This document shows positions 24,707 to 36,335 of a stretch of 64,000 nucleotides of DNA, one piece after another. Source of the stretch: Hippophae tibetana. Taxonomy: Eukaryota > Streptophyta > Magnoliopsida > Rosales > Elaeagnaceae. A program made the position numbers and the translations under genes. Location of the stretch: NCBI GenBank assembly GCA_037013495.1, contig CM072811.1, positions 19,248,159 through 19,312,158 on the forward strand, written 5' to 3'. The notes below the pieces were generated by a model that was not told the origin of the DNA, made no database searches, and worked only from the letters and a program-made list of their open reading frames with translations. The stretch's first letter is position 1. Each line of letters opens with the position of its first letter.

Positions 24707-26790
24707 AGTGTCACACGTAGCTATTAACATTTTCCCCAACATCAAACCCTAAGTTTCTTGAGCTGTCTTTGGTGAGTTACGTGGTCTAGTTACTTCAATT
24801 GGATACGACATCACAGTTGGATCATTGTAGGGAATTCTTCACTACTTAGATAGTTGGTATCCCTAATATTTTTGAACAATTATAATCTTGAGGTTTCAAG
24901 CTTTTCAAAAACTTTTTTCTTGCATCAAATGTAGTCCCAATTGAAAAGTTATGGCCTATCAAAATTTTCAATATAAAAGTCAATGCATAGCTACAAATTT
25001 TGACTCTAAAATCCATATAGCTATCTCATTAGATTCTTAGTTATCCTTTTCAATTTGAGCCCTTGGATCACAGGTCAAGTTCATGGCTAACATTGAGTTG
25101 TGAATTTATATATAGGTCAAGACTCTATTAGTCTTATTCATCCCAAGTCTATTTAGTCAATTATTGGAGTACAATCTGGTTGGATTTGACTGGATGACAA
25201 GGATATGAAGGGATGGCTACGATATTTGAATGTAAAAATCTCTGAGCAATTGAATCTTTAGTTTATTTGATGAAAAAGAATGCAATTGATGCTCAAATAA
25301 ATGTCTTAATAGAATGCTAGAGGAAGACTAAGTCAAATTTCTTGTACAACTTCCATTAAACTAGAGGATCAGGTCTAATAGTTGATGCACTCTGATAGAA
25401 CCAGAGGACTAGGAATAACTTGGTGATTTTCTAGTGCAATTCTCATGCTTAACCAGTTTTTACTTGAGAATTGCATATTATCATAGAAGTTATCTGGCCA
25501 AATGCTATTAAGAAGACTTTGAAGAGATCCAAGAATGCCTAAAAGGAGCCCAATAATACTACCAAATTGTCCTGAGTTATGATAGATTATTACTAATAAG
25601 AGATGGATTCAACGAATAAGAAGGTATAAGTTTATAAGTTGACTATAGCCTTTGTAAGTGCCAAGAAATATGTAATGTAGGAGTATGTGAAGTCTAATAA
25701 TTAAGTTACTGATAGTCACTAGTATCTCTTGGGCATGTGAATTTAAATCTATCATGAGAATTTAAATCAATTACTAGTATCTAGATTTTGACCTATTACT
25801 TGAGTGGCTCTCAATCTTCACCAACTTTACCTCGAGACATGGCGAGTCCAAAAAGGTTGTAGCTCAGGATGTCCAACTGACTAAGGATAAGCAAGGAACA
25901 CAATGGGTAGAATAGACTTTTACACTCTATGGTGACATTATCATCTTGCATGGTATCCAGGGTGGCACTTAGGTGGTACTTAGGATCTATTTTAATAGCT
26001 CAACTTTAACTTAGTGTTTTGATGTATGAAAAAGTACTTATACATTTCTACATTTATAGTACTTTTTTCTTACACAAGTTTTTATTTTCCTCAGGAAATC
26101 TTCTTCTTATAGAGGAATTATTCTTCTTTACCAATGTTGGTGATTTAGATAGTGTTTTATTCAACTATGTTTATGCTTGAGGGCTTTGTGTCTTTAGACG
26201 CTTGACCTTTATTTTGGAAAAGTCAAACCCTACCTTATCATTTGAATAATTATTTTCATGATCAAATCAGATTTCTTTAGTTTGGGTCATTGACTTTGGT
26301 GTCACACTACGATGAAAAGTTAAGAAGTTTTTGGGAAATGTATAGCAAGATAGATAATGGTAGGGGTAGAACTGAAAGTGAGACACAGTGGGAAGATGTG
26401 GACCATAATCCAACATGGCTTGGCCATTTGACAAGTGGTGAACTAGTCAGCTAGCCTACACAGTCTAGTCATCTAGTTAGTCCTGACAGCAGCCTTTGGT
26501 CGGCTAGGTGGTTGTGTGGTTATGTGGATGGTTGATAATGGTCTGGGAAGACATAGATTGGCTAAATGTGGCTTAGTGGCTAATAGTGTTGTTATACCAA
26601 TGTGACAACGTGATGTCCCATGCATTAGGTAGTCTCTTAGGCTAGATTTAGGGATGCATAGACTATTATCTTTGAAAAGATACCCCTCTTATAAGTGGAA
26701 GTGATGTATTGAGTCCATCCAATGGAAAAATCTTCATTTGTGGCATACAACTTTGGAAGAGTGTCAAAACTGGTTTCTTGATTATAAGTA
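24707..26790. other. Unrecognised, probably decayed transposon DNA
   Basis: Base composition is less AT-rich than in true spacer, and every frame is broken by stops. The block abuts the RNase H end of the gypsy element at 26824 and may include its decayed 3' part, but no integrase motif or LTR could be matched. Confidence 0.3.
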
Positions 26791-26799
26791 GACCATTTC

Positions 26800-29753
26800 T
26801 ACTATGTTTCACTCAGTTTTTCACTAAAAAAATTGATAGGTTTGCCATCTTGAGACAACACAACTCCAATTCCTACCTTTGATGCATCTTTTCAACTTTG
26901 AATACCTTGTCAAAATCAGGCAGAGACAAAATTGGGCTGTGCACAACTTATGTTTAATGAGTTCAAAACTGCTTTCTTGTTCCTTAACCCAATTGAATCG
27001 CCCCTTCTTGAGACAATTTGTTATGGGAACTATAATAGAGCTGAAATCCTTCACAAATCTCTTGTAAATTTTTGCTAAGCAATGAAAGCTTCTAACTTCT
27101 TGTATTGACTTAGGGATGGACCAAGATTGAATGGCATCATTTTTTTGTATCCATTGAGATGCCTTTTGGGCTGATAATATAGCCCAAGAAAATGAGTCTA
27201 GTAGTCGTAAACTCTCATTTCTTAAGGTCAAGAAAAAGATTGTGCTCTCTTAATGTCTTTAAAATTGCTTGCATATCCTCTAAATGCACTTTATGGTTTT
27301 TGCTATAGACTAGTATGTTATCGAAGTACACAACAACACAAGTTCCATTGAGAGGCTTCAAGACGTGGTTCATTAATCTTATGAAGGTGTTGGGAGCATT
27401 ACATAAACCAAATGGCATGACAAGCCCTTCGTACAACCCTTATTTAGTCTCAAAATTTGTCTTCTATTCATCCTTCTTCCTCATTCAAATCTGATGGTAC
27501 CCACTACGAAGGTCAAGCTTGAAAAATACATTGGATCCTCAAAGTTTTTCAACCATGTCTTCCATCCTAAGAATAAGGAACCTATACTTAATAGTTATCT
27601 TGTTAATAGCGCTTCTATCAACACACATCCTCATTGTTCCATCCTTCTTGGGTATAAGAAGTGCAGGCATAACAAAGAGGCTCTTGCTTTTTTAGATTAG
27701 GTGTTTGTTCAGGAGATCTTCCACTATTTCTTGTAAGATTTTATGCTTTTTAGGATTCATTCTATATTTTGGTAAGTTAGGCAAATTGCTACTTAGTATA
27801 AAGTCTATTTGGTATTGGATGTATCTTAGTAGATGTATGGTGTTAGGAAGAGCATTAGGTATAAGATCACTGTAAGTGGCTAGTAGTTCTTTGATAGCAT
27901 CAGGGATAGTATGAGAAATAAGGTATTTTTCTTTAGTAACCAAAACTATTACTACTCTACCTTTCCTGAGTTCATTGCCAAAAGTATTGAGGCTGTAACT
28001 AAGAAGCATCTTTTGTTTGGAGGTATGTTTAACAGATTCTGAAGGGCTCTCTTTTGAAAGTAGTAGAACAATCTTAGGGCCCTTCTAAATGAAAATAATG
28101 ATATTTGGCATGCCTTTGTGGATAGCATCCATATCGTTTTTCCATGGCTTCCCCAAAGGATTTGATAAGCATCCATTTCAAAAATTCCATAGTGCACCTC
28201 ATCTTTGTAGAATTTTCCAAAAGAAAATGGAACCTACACACACACCTCTTGGACTCTAACCTCATTTCCATTATTATTCCACCCTATTTTGTAAGGATAA
28301 GGGTAGGGGCTAGTTATTAGTCCCATGGAATTAACTAGAGTTTTTGAGGCAATATTTTTAGTGCTACCACTGTCAACAATGACACGATATACCTTTTTCT
28401 AGACTGTGCATCTAGTTTTAAAAATGGCATGCCTCTGGGATAGTGATGGTTACTTTGGGAAGAGTAGAACTTTCTATAGTATGTAATTGATAGCCCTAAC
28501 ACCTTCATCTTCATCAGTGGGTTGTGCTCCATCCAATTCTTCTGGAGACAGTGGATTAAACTCATCATCACAATGCTCAAACATATTTACCAAGTTTTCT
28601 ACATGTCTCTGAGGGCTTTCTTTGGATCTGTGGCCTTATTGGTAGAATCTAAAACACTTAAGAGGTGGTGGTTTAGCATAGGGGTTAGGCTTAGTTTGTG
28701 GATTATTTGGGTTATTAGATGTTTGTTTAGCAACAAAAGTTTTTAGAGTTGACACTATTTTGGCTATAGTTGGTAAAGTGAATTTTGGTTTGAGGCCACC
28801 CAAGTTTTGTTGGTGGAAGAGTCACTTAAACAAAATCCAAATAGTGTTAGTTTCTTAGGTTTGGCCAAATGGCTAAATGGTTTTCCCCCTTCAAAGCCAT
28901 AAGGTTTGGCTCAGTTCTAGATTTTCCCTAATAGGGGAATTCAAACCTTGCACATACTTGGAAACTCTTTGTGGTTCTTACTCCCACATGTTAGCTTCCA
29001 AACCAAAGTTCATGTTATTATTGGTAGAAGAGCTGCTCATAGTCAGCCGGTAGAAACTGTTGCATCATTATTATTTTTATTCTTTCCCAAGAGTTTATTG
29101 GTGATTTTTCCCTTAGTCTTCTTTCATTCTTTACATATTCCCACTAGGAAGAGGCACCCCTTTGAGATTGTAAGCCACTAGCTTAACTTTCTTCTCTTTT
29201 GGTATCTTTATATAGTTAAAGCAATTTTTGACAACAACCATCTAATCTAGGAATTCCTTCATGTGAGAATGACCAGTGAAGGTAGGGAGATTAATGTTGA
29301 GCTTGTAGTCTTGCTTTTCATAGTGTCGAGAAGTAGAATTAGTTTTCTTATTAACTAGTTTTCTACTTACCCATTCTGAGGTTCCTCCATTGAACCCAAA
29401 GCTTATCAGAATTTGGATGAATGTGATGAAATGAAGGCATACATTGCAGACTATGTGGTTGGTTCAATGATTGCTTAAAGGATGAAATATCATGAAGAAT
29501 ATCTTTTCCTCGGGGTTTTAGGTGTTTATGAATTTCAATCAACAGGGTTTGGATTTGATTAGTGGTATGTTGGAATGATTGTTGAAGGTCTTATGACAAC
29601 TCTTCAATCTGTTGTTTGAATATGCTCTCGATACCAGCCATTACATTCCACAGACTCTTTGTGCATCAACTTCATCGCCGAAAGCTTGGTTTCCAGTGCC
29701 AGATGTTTCCATCTAAGTTGAAGCTTAAACTCTAGCTTTGATAATAATTATAA
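26800..29753 (-). pseudogene. Ty3/gypsy gag-pol remnant
   Basis: Read on -, the order is gag/zinc-knuckle, protease region, RT, RNase H. A decayed CCHC knuckle (KCFRFY..GHRSK) lies near 28640-28670. The RT N-terminus is at 28009-27692 (YIQYQIDFILSSNLPNLPKY, then RMNPKKHKILQ). The RT core is at 27436-27215 ([20 protein letters not shown], then [15 protein letters not shown]). The RT thumb/RNase H start is at 27231-26824 (IQEVRSFHCLAKIYKRFVKD). The catalytic box reads YFDN where active elements have YFDD. Numerous stops and frame breaks separate the parts. A primer site TTATCAAAGCTAGAG lies at about 29730-29745, next to the right LTR. The zinc-knuckle/protease/RT order fits chromovirus-like gypsy elements. 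No integrase or left LTR was found. Confidence 0.75.
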
Positions 29754-30117
29754 TGTAGGACAATAAATTTAGGAACAAAAATAGATTTATATTGATGAAA
29801 GAGTACAACTTAATGATTGAACTCTGATAATTCACATAATAAGCTCTGTAAATGGGGAAACAAAAATAACAAAAAACTTTGTCATTAAACGAGGCTCTGC
29901 ATGAGCTTTATAGGTACTACACATACACACAACCTAAAGGCCTAACAACCATCCATGTATGCAAGGTGCTACACATACACACACATAGCCTAAAGGCCTA
30001 ACAACCATGTGCGCAAGGCTCTTCACACACACAACCAACCATATGTGCAAGGCAGTAAGTGCCAAGCACTAAACGCCAAAATAAATTTATTTGGTTACAA
30101 AAAATAAGAAGGAAACA
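29754..30117 (-). repeat. Probable 5' LTR of the gypsy remnant
   Basis: On + the segment begins TGTAGGACAATAAATT, next to the primer site, and plausibly ends GGAAACA, giving about 364 bp with TG...CA limits. The outer end is tentative because no second LTR was found to align. Inside, a unit of about 53 bp (CTACACATACACACA..CCTAAAGGCCTAACAACCAT) occurs twice at about 29917 and 29970, followed by a partial third copy. Confidence 0.45.
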
Positions 30118-31070
30118 TGTATTAATTTTAACTCCCAATATCTGTATCAAAGATGGATATTTTTATCATTTTATATTATTTTTCTCTCTATAATCTAATG
30201 TCTTTCATAGTTGAATTAAATGTTGTTGATTTAGCAATGAAAGAATAATTTTGTAATATAGGATTTTAGTTTTTGGTTTCAAATTTTATGGTTTGAATAA
30301 ATAAGTGTTTTATTTATTTCTTGTTCATGTTCTTAAAATATTTAATTATAAATTAATGATAGACCAAGTTTTGATTTATTGTTAAAGAAAATATTTTATC
30401 ATCTATACTGAATGAGAGCTTAATTTAATTTCATTATCATCTGTAAGCTCGACTAGGCAAGTTGTTGATTAAATGAAATTAAATTAGAAGGTTAAACATA
30501 TTTTAATTATAAATTAATGATGGATCAAATTTTGGTTTATAATTAAAGAATATATTTAATTTAGATTTACCAATTAATTTCAAATCCAACCAATAAATCA
30601 ATTTTAATTTATTGAGAATCTTGATTTATATATTTTTCTTAATTTATCAATTAATCAATTTTAAGCTCAATTCAGAAAATCATTGATTAATTGGGAATTG
30701 TGTAGACTTAACATGACCATGGGTTATGCTCTTTTCATGAAGGGTTATGCTCACTAAAAATCTCATATTAATCTATCATCAAAGGTTCTTCTATGGTTTA
30801 ATCTACTTGCTTTAATTTACATGTTTTCTTTTACTTGATTTCTTTAGATATTAATTTAATTAAGAATTTACAATTCTTTTCTACCAACCGAAAAGTGTTA
30901 GAGTGTTTAGGAATGATTATTCTTAACTATATTAAAAATGATTTAACTATTAAAAACCACTACAATTCCTTAAGAGACCAACTTTAAGAGTATATTCGTC
31001 TCTTATTATAAGTAATTTATGTACTTGCGAGCTTTTATTATAAAATTTGTGCAACAGAATATGTCATAAG
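30118..31070 (+). repeat. Decayed LTR fragment
   Basis: The right end (about 30955-31070) reads CCTTAAGAGACCAACTTTAA, then TATTCGTCTC and TGTACTTGCGAGCTTTTATT. It resembles the 3' end of the solo LTR at about 23535-23640 (GATCGACCTTAGGAGTATAC, then GTGCACTTGCGAGAGTTTTA). It is therefore likely the end of a related gypsy LTR. The left part is AT-rich and its start is undefined. Confidence 0.4.
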
Positions 31071-31079
31071 TTTTTCAAA

Positions 31080-33000
31080 TTATTAGTAAAATATTGATTC
31101 ACAAACTCACGTTCATTATCAAAATGAAAAACATGAACTCGTGCACGAAACTATGTAACAATCATATTTTAAAATTGAAGAATAAAATGAATAACATCAC
31201 TCTTAGATTGTAGTAAATAAATCTAAGTAACTCTTGTACACTCATTAATAAAGAAGACAAGCTATTCATGACTAGAAGTAGTAGGGGTAGAGAAAGGGCC
31301 CACATATCAATATAAATTCAAGAGAAAGGAACTAACCTTTTGTTAGAACTAATTTTTAAAGAAACACTACATTTTTCAGGAAAAACTTTCATTGTTCACA
31401 TATAAAACTAGTAGTAGAGATATTAGAAAATAATTAAGGAAACAAACATGCTAAATAAGAAAAAAGAAGGATGTCCTAAACTATAGTGCCATAACCTAAT
31501 CCTTGCTCTCTCAATTTCCCTATCCACTAGAAATCCATAACTAAGATTGCTCTATAAGTGTAAATCATCATCTTCATTTTTTTGTCCTTATACACACATT
31601 GAGTATAATAGAAGGTTATAGAGTAATCAAGATTAATATGGGTTTCTAATTGATAAAAGGTTATTCTTAAGAGTTGGTGCAAGCAAAATAGAAGACATGG
31701 AAAATATGGGTGATAAGAAGACATTGACAACCTCTACAACTACATTGGTAACTTGAATAGACTTAACATGAGAAGTAGATAGGGAATCAAAAATAGAAGG
31801 ATCACTAATCATATGGTCAATAGCTCATGAATTAATAAGCCAAGTATTAGAAGCAGAAGAAATAAGTACTTAACAAAAATTACCTTCTGGAGTTGTCACT
31901 CGAGAAACCTGAGAAACCAAAGGCAAAGGGTAACTAGCAGCAACAACCTGAGATTATTTTTTTCACTTAGCTTGCTTAAGTTTCTACGACTCTGGATAGT
32001 CATGCTTCTTCCAATGAACATAAACCATATGTCTAGGGAATATTTCAATATGTACAAAATTGAGAACTAGAGTCACTATAGGGAGGATCTGAATATGGCC
32101 TTTTCCTCTAGACAACAAGAGAGAATGTTCGGGATCGTCCTCAGTGCCCATGGTGGCCTACCTTTGTAATTCATAATAGACTTTAGAGTATGCTTATTCT
32201 AGGCTTGGAAAAGGAGAAGTAGCATAAATCCAACTACTAACTTGATTCAAACTCTGATCTAAACCAACCATGAACAATTAAAATTGATCTTCTGTAGAAT
32301 GCTTTCTAACCTTCTCAATATCAGTAGTACATATCACATTATTAGCTCCATGGTAATGCAATTTCGTGAAAATAGAATTCAATTCATTATGAAATTCAAC
32401 AAGAGATCAACCATCTTGACAAAGTTGAAAGGACCTCTTTATCAACTCATATACTTATGAAGAATCAAAAACATTAAGGTAACTTTTTCTCATTACATCC
32501 CATGCCTCTTTTGTAGTTTCACACTAAATAAAGTGAGACATTAATTGAGACATCTCTTATAAATTTATGTTGGAGTTATCTTTACCCATGAGATTGCATG
32601 CTTTTTCCAAACATGCATCCATGTCACTAGACCCACTTATCTCGTTGGAAAAATTGGTTAATTCAATTTAGGTTCATCTCCCTCATCCTCATAAAGAATA
32701 ATGATAGAAGGAAAACCTGAAGTTATAGGGAAGAACCTTATCCCAAAGAGGGGAGGGAAGTTATTCTTTGTAAATTATGAAAAAAGGTTCCAAATATTCT
32801 CATGTCCTCTTGTCTTTTCCAACAAAATCATCATTCCCTAAAATATTGCTACTTGACCCTTCCAAGAACATTCTTAGAATTTTGAAGGAGTGTTCGAAAG
32901 AGAATTTGAAGGAGGAAAAGATAGATCTAAAGAAGATAAACTAAAACATAGAGGATAAAAGTGTACATGCCTTGAAAAATGAAGAATAGAAGTTCATAAG
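31080..33000 (-). pseudogene. Ty1/copia gag-protease-integrase remnant
   Basis: On -, a decayed zinc knuckle (VHWKKHDYPES, from C.HCKK.GH...C) lies at about 31985-32030. The protease/active-site motif NTWLINS.AIDHMISDPS (compare WI.DSGATDHMT) follows at about 31795-31850, and the integrase-like region is to the left (31080-31500). The gag part extends to about 32700. Stops are frequent and there are no long frames. No LTRs could be paired. This is an old Tnt1/copia-type copy. Confidence 0.55.
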
Positions 33001-34963
33001 TTACAAAATGAAGAAAACACAAGAAAGACCAAGAACATAGAAAATTATGACCTAACAAAAAACCAAAAAGGTTGAGAAATTAGAAATTCAATGAGAAAAG
33101 TGGAAATTCAATTAAGAAATTATAATAAAATCAAAGGAAATGACTCGAGCAAAGAGAGAAGTTTTCTAGAATTTTTTTTTTGAAGAAGTGAGAAAATTTA
33201 CAACTACTTAAAGAGGGAATTCTAATTTCAAAATGTGCAAAAAAATGATAAAATAAGGGAAGAGTAGTTTTATACACATAAGACACTTAAAATGAATGTG
33301 TTAGATTCCTCATCTCTCTTTCATCCAACGGACAAACAATGGTGGTTAGCCAACTACCTTGAACCTCCCCACACATTCTCCTGGTAATGATAGCAACATC
33401 CTATTCCCTAGAGCCACTGAACCCCTAGCTAACACATGTCATAATTTCCCAAGGTGAAACTGTGACGTCCCATCATCAAGAAGTTGAAAAGATGGGCTAT
33501 AAACGCAACTGATGAAGACTTTAAAAAATACTTCGAGAGTCTTTAGTCATGAATAATCATGAAAACTAACCAAGTATGAGGACTCGCTTCATTTAGATGA
33601 GACCTCTAAATGAAGTCTTCAGTTATCATGAGGGCCTCACCCCTTAGTTACTAGATTATCCCACTATCAACCTATTTACCATAAGACTTTGACCTCAACA
33701 CTTTGAGACTTCTTCATACTAAAAAGCAAGATAAAAACCTTTGTACTCTTTATTAGAAGTCTTAGGCACCCTCGATATTTAGCATCTATAATACCCATTA
33801 CTAAACATGTTACTCCCATCAAAGCACTATTGGTATCCCTTCTTTTTCAAAATAACAATATAAAAGTGAAAGAAAACCAGACCACTTGTTAGAAGGATAA
33901 GCTAGAAAAAAGCTCTAGTCCTGTCCAACTAAGGAACTACCCTACAACCATCTTACCCTTAATTGTTGTATCCAACAATAGCGTTGAACTCATTTTACTA
34001 TTTTTGTGTTTTTCGTTAAATCCTGCAAAATAGTAAGTTTAACACTGATATGGTGTTTTCCAAAGAAATTAATAGTGAACTTGACACTAGTGTGGTATTT
34101 TCTAAAGAGATAATAATGCTTAAGCTAAATCTTTAAGTGTACAAAAAATGATAGAGTTTTATTGTGATAATTTATGTCGTACATGAATTGTGAAAACTAA
34201 AGAGTATTTGTGGAGGTATGAAGTTTTGGTAGCTATGGAAGTAATAGATGTATATGTTTATGACATTTTCTATCAACTCAAACTTGGTATGATCCTCAAG
34301 AACCTACATAAGAAGATACTTAAGAAACCATTGTGATGTCTTTCTAAATATGCTCTACTAGTTAAAACAATGAGTAGGTAGTGGAAAGAAAGGAGAACTA
34401 TGGTCTTTATATATCTACGAGTAAATATGAATTGAATACGTATAATGTTATTGTGTCAAATGGTTGAAGTGATCTAATTATATGGTTTAGATATTATTAT
34501 ATATATGTATCCCACACTCATTTAGATAAACTTCTAGTAGTAATAGGTTTATTAATTTTATGCCTTACTACATTTTACAAATAGTTAGAGATAATACCAA
34601 TCATTTACCTCTTAAAAGAATATCTATGGAATATGATTATCTGATAACTCAATATACAGTGGGCTAATCAGTGAGTCATCCTTGATGATATGGACTTATG
34701 AGATCGTATCAATTTGCATTTATTTATTTTAGCCCCAATAGTTTTTATCTTAACAGTTATGATAAAGTGAACTCTATTCAAGTTATTTCCCATATCAGGA
34801 TATATTCATTTATAATATTTATCTTTATATAATACACTATTTGGATATTGTTTCCTTAGTAGCTTAAGTTAACTAGGATATTGACTCGATAATATTTTTA
34901 GTTGAAATAATAAGTATCCATTTTGGGTATGAAAAGTAGGAGTTAAGATTTGATATTTAAACA
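33001..34963. other. Spacer of mixed composition, no gene recognised
   Basis: No frame shows family motifs. The part closest to 34960 might contain N-terminal casein kinase exons decayed beyond recognition, since the neighbouring kinase fragment begins mid-domain. Confidence 0.3.
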
Positions 34964-36215
34964 TAATGTCAATCGAGTGGAGTTTGTTCATTCCAAATAA
35001 TTTCTACATCGAGATATCAAGCCAGATAATTTTTTATGAGAAGGCGTACAAATTAAATTTTGAAACTAATTAAAATTTTAAGTTTCCTTCGTTATCATCC
35101 TCTATGCATATGCAATCTCTTATTATTTCTATAATATAGGTTCACATCATTGACTTTGGTGTTGCTAAGAAGCATAAAGACACTTAAACACATCAACATA
35201 TTCCTTACAAGTGGGTTTGTTTTGAACTTTTTAATGATTGGTAATTACATATTTTAAAATATGACGAATGGAGTTAATAGGTTCATTCTTGAATCCGAGA
35301 CCCTTCTATGAAATTGTAGTATTTTTTGACACTATAGTGTATTTTTATTCAATTAATCCTAATTGTGTAGGCCATAACTCGTCACATATTAATATATGAT
35401 GTAATATCAATGGTTTTTTCCTTAGCTACATTTTTATCTTTATGATCATGAACTTTACAAAAATAAAGGACCTTGATGCCTAATAGTAATGGTTATATAT
35501 TTTTAATACCTAGTTTGCATTGTTGGGAAATAAATGACTCGGTTTTACCGAAGTTGCTATCAATATATGATAGTGGTTGTGGCATGTCTAGCAATAACTA
35601 TAATAAAGTTTTATGCATTTGTTTTAATTTGGTCTAAAATATGTATTTGTAGAAATAGAAGGATAAGTGAACATCTTTTAATATATTGTTAAACAGATTG
35701 AAACTCACACTCATAAATACATAAATGATACACTAACCTTTTATTTTTCCCAGTTAATTTGATTGGGGAATTTTATTGCAGAGAAAATAAGCATTTGGTT
35801 ATGTTTTGATGTACTTTTTAAGGGGAAAATAAGTTCCTACCTTATAATTTTGTCGCTTAGTAGTTTCTTAAGTTATGAGTGCATATTTGTATAGCCTATC
35901 TTGATAAGGACTCCAAATAGGAGCTAAGAAGCAAAAGTATGAGAAGATCAATGGAAAGAAAGTATCAAACTTCTATTGAGGTTAAATAATATTATTCTCT
36001 TATGATGTGATGTATGGTAATGGTATTTTTTTATCTTTTTTTTTAAAACTCATGCCTTTTTCTTATTTCTTTTTTAGGCTCTATGTCATGGTTATCCTAC
36101 AGAGTTTGCTTATTTTTTCATTATCGTCGCTTATTAAGGTTTGATGATAAATCAGACTATGCTTATTTGAAGAGACTTTTTCAAGACCTTTTCATTCACG
36201 AAGGTTTAAAAATTT
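34964..36215 (+). pseudogene. Casein kinase I fragment with introns (captured gene piece)
   Basis: Four exon-like blocks match the plant casein kinase I catalytic domain in order. The first, at 34964-35055, reads NVNRVEFVHSK, stop, FLHRDIKPDNFL and contains the HRD catalytic loop. The second, from 35140 to about 35210 after an AG acceptor, reads VHIIDFGVAKKHKDT, stop, THQHIPYK and contains DFG. The third, at about 35910-35995, reads LQIGAKKQKYEKINGKKVS with a one-base frameshift. The fourth, at 36078-36215, reads [13 protein letters not shown], frameshift, [20 protein letters not shown]. The ATP-binding lobe, the segment between blocks 2 and 3, and the C-terminus are missing. Stops and frameshifts make it non-functional. 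Retained splice sites indicate copying at DNA level, not retroposition. It is the first of four unrelated gene fragments in the same orientation. Confidence 0.8.
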
Positions 36216-36335
36216 GTTGTTTAGTATATTATTCTTTGAGTGCATAATTGCTTTAGTGCTTTAATGTAGCACTACCTATGTAGAAGTAGATAAAAACTCC
36301 CATTCTTTCTCTAGGTTTTCAAATCACGTGATAAA

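Noticed and set aside
29910-30055. Possible CRISPR-like or satellite array
   Set aside because: Only two full copies and one partial copy of a CACACA-rich unit without regular spacers, inside a probable plant LTR.
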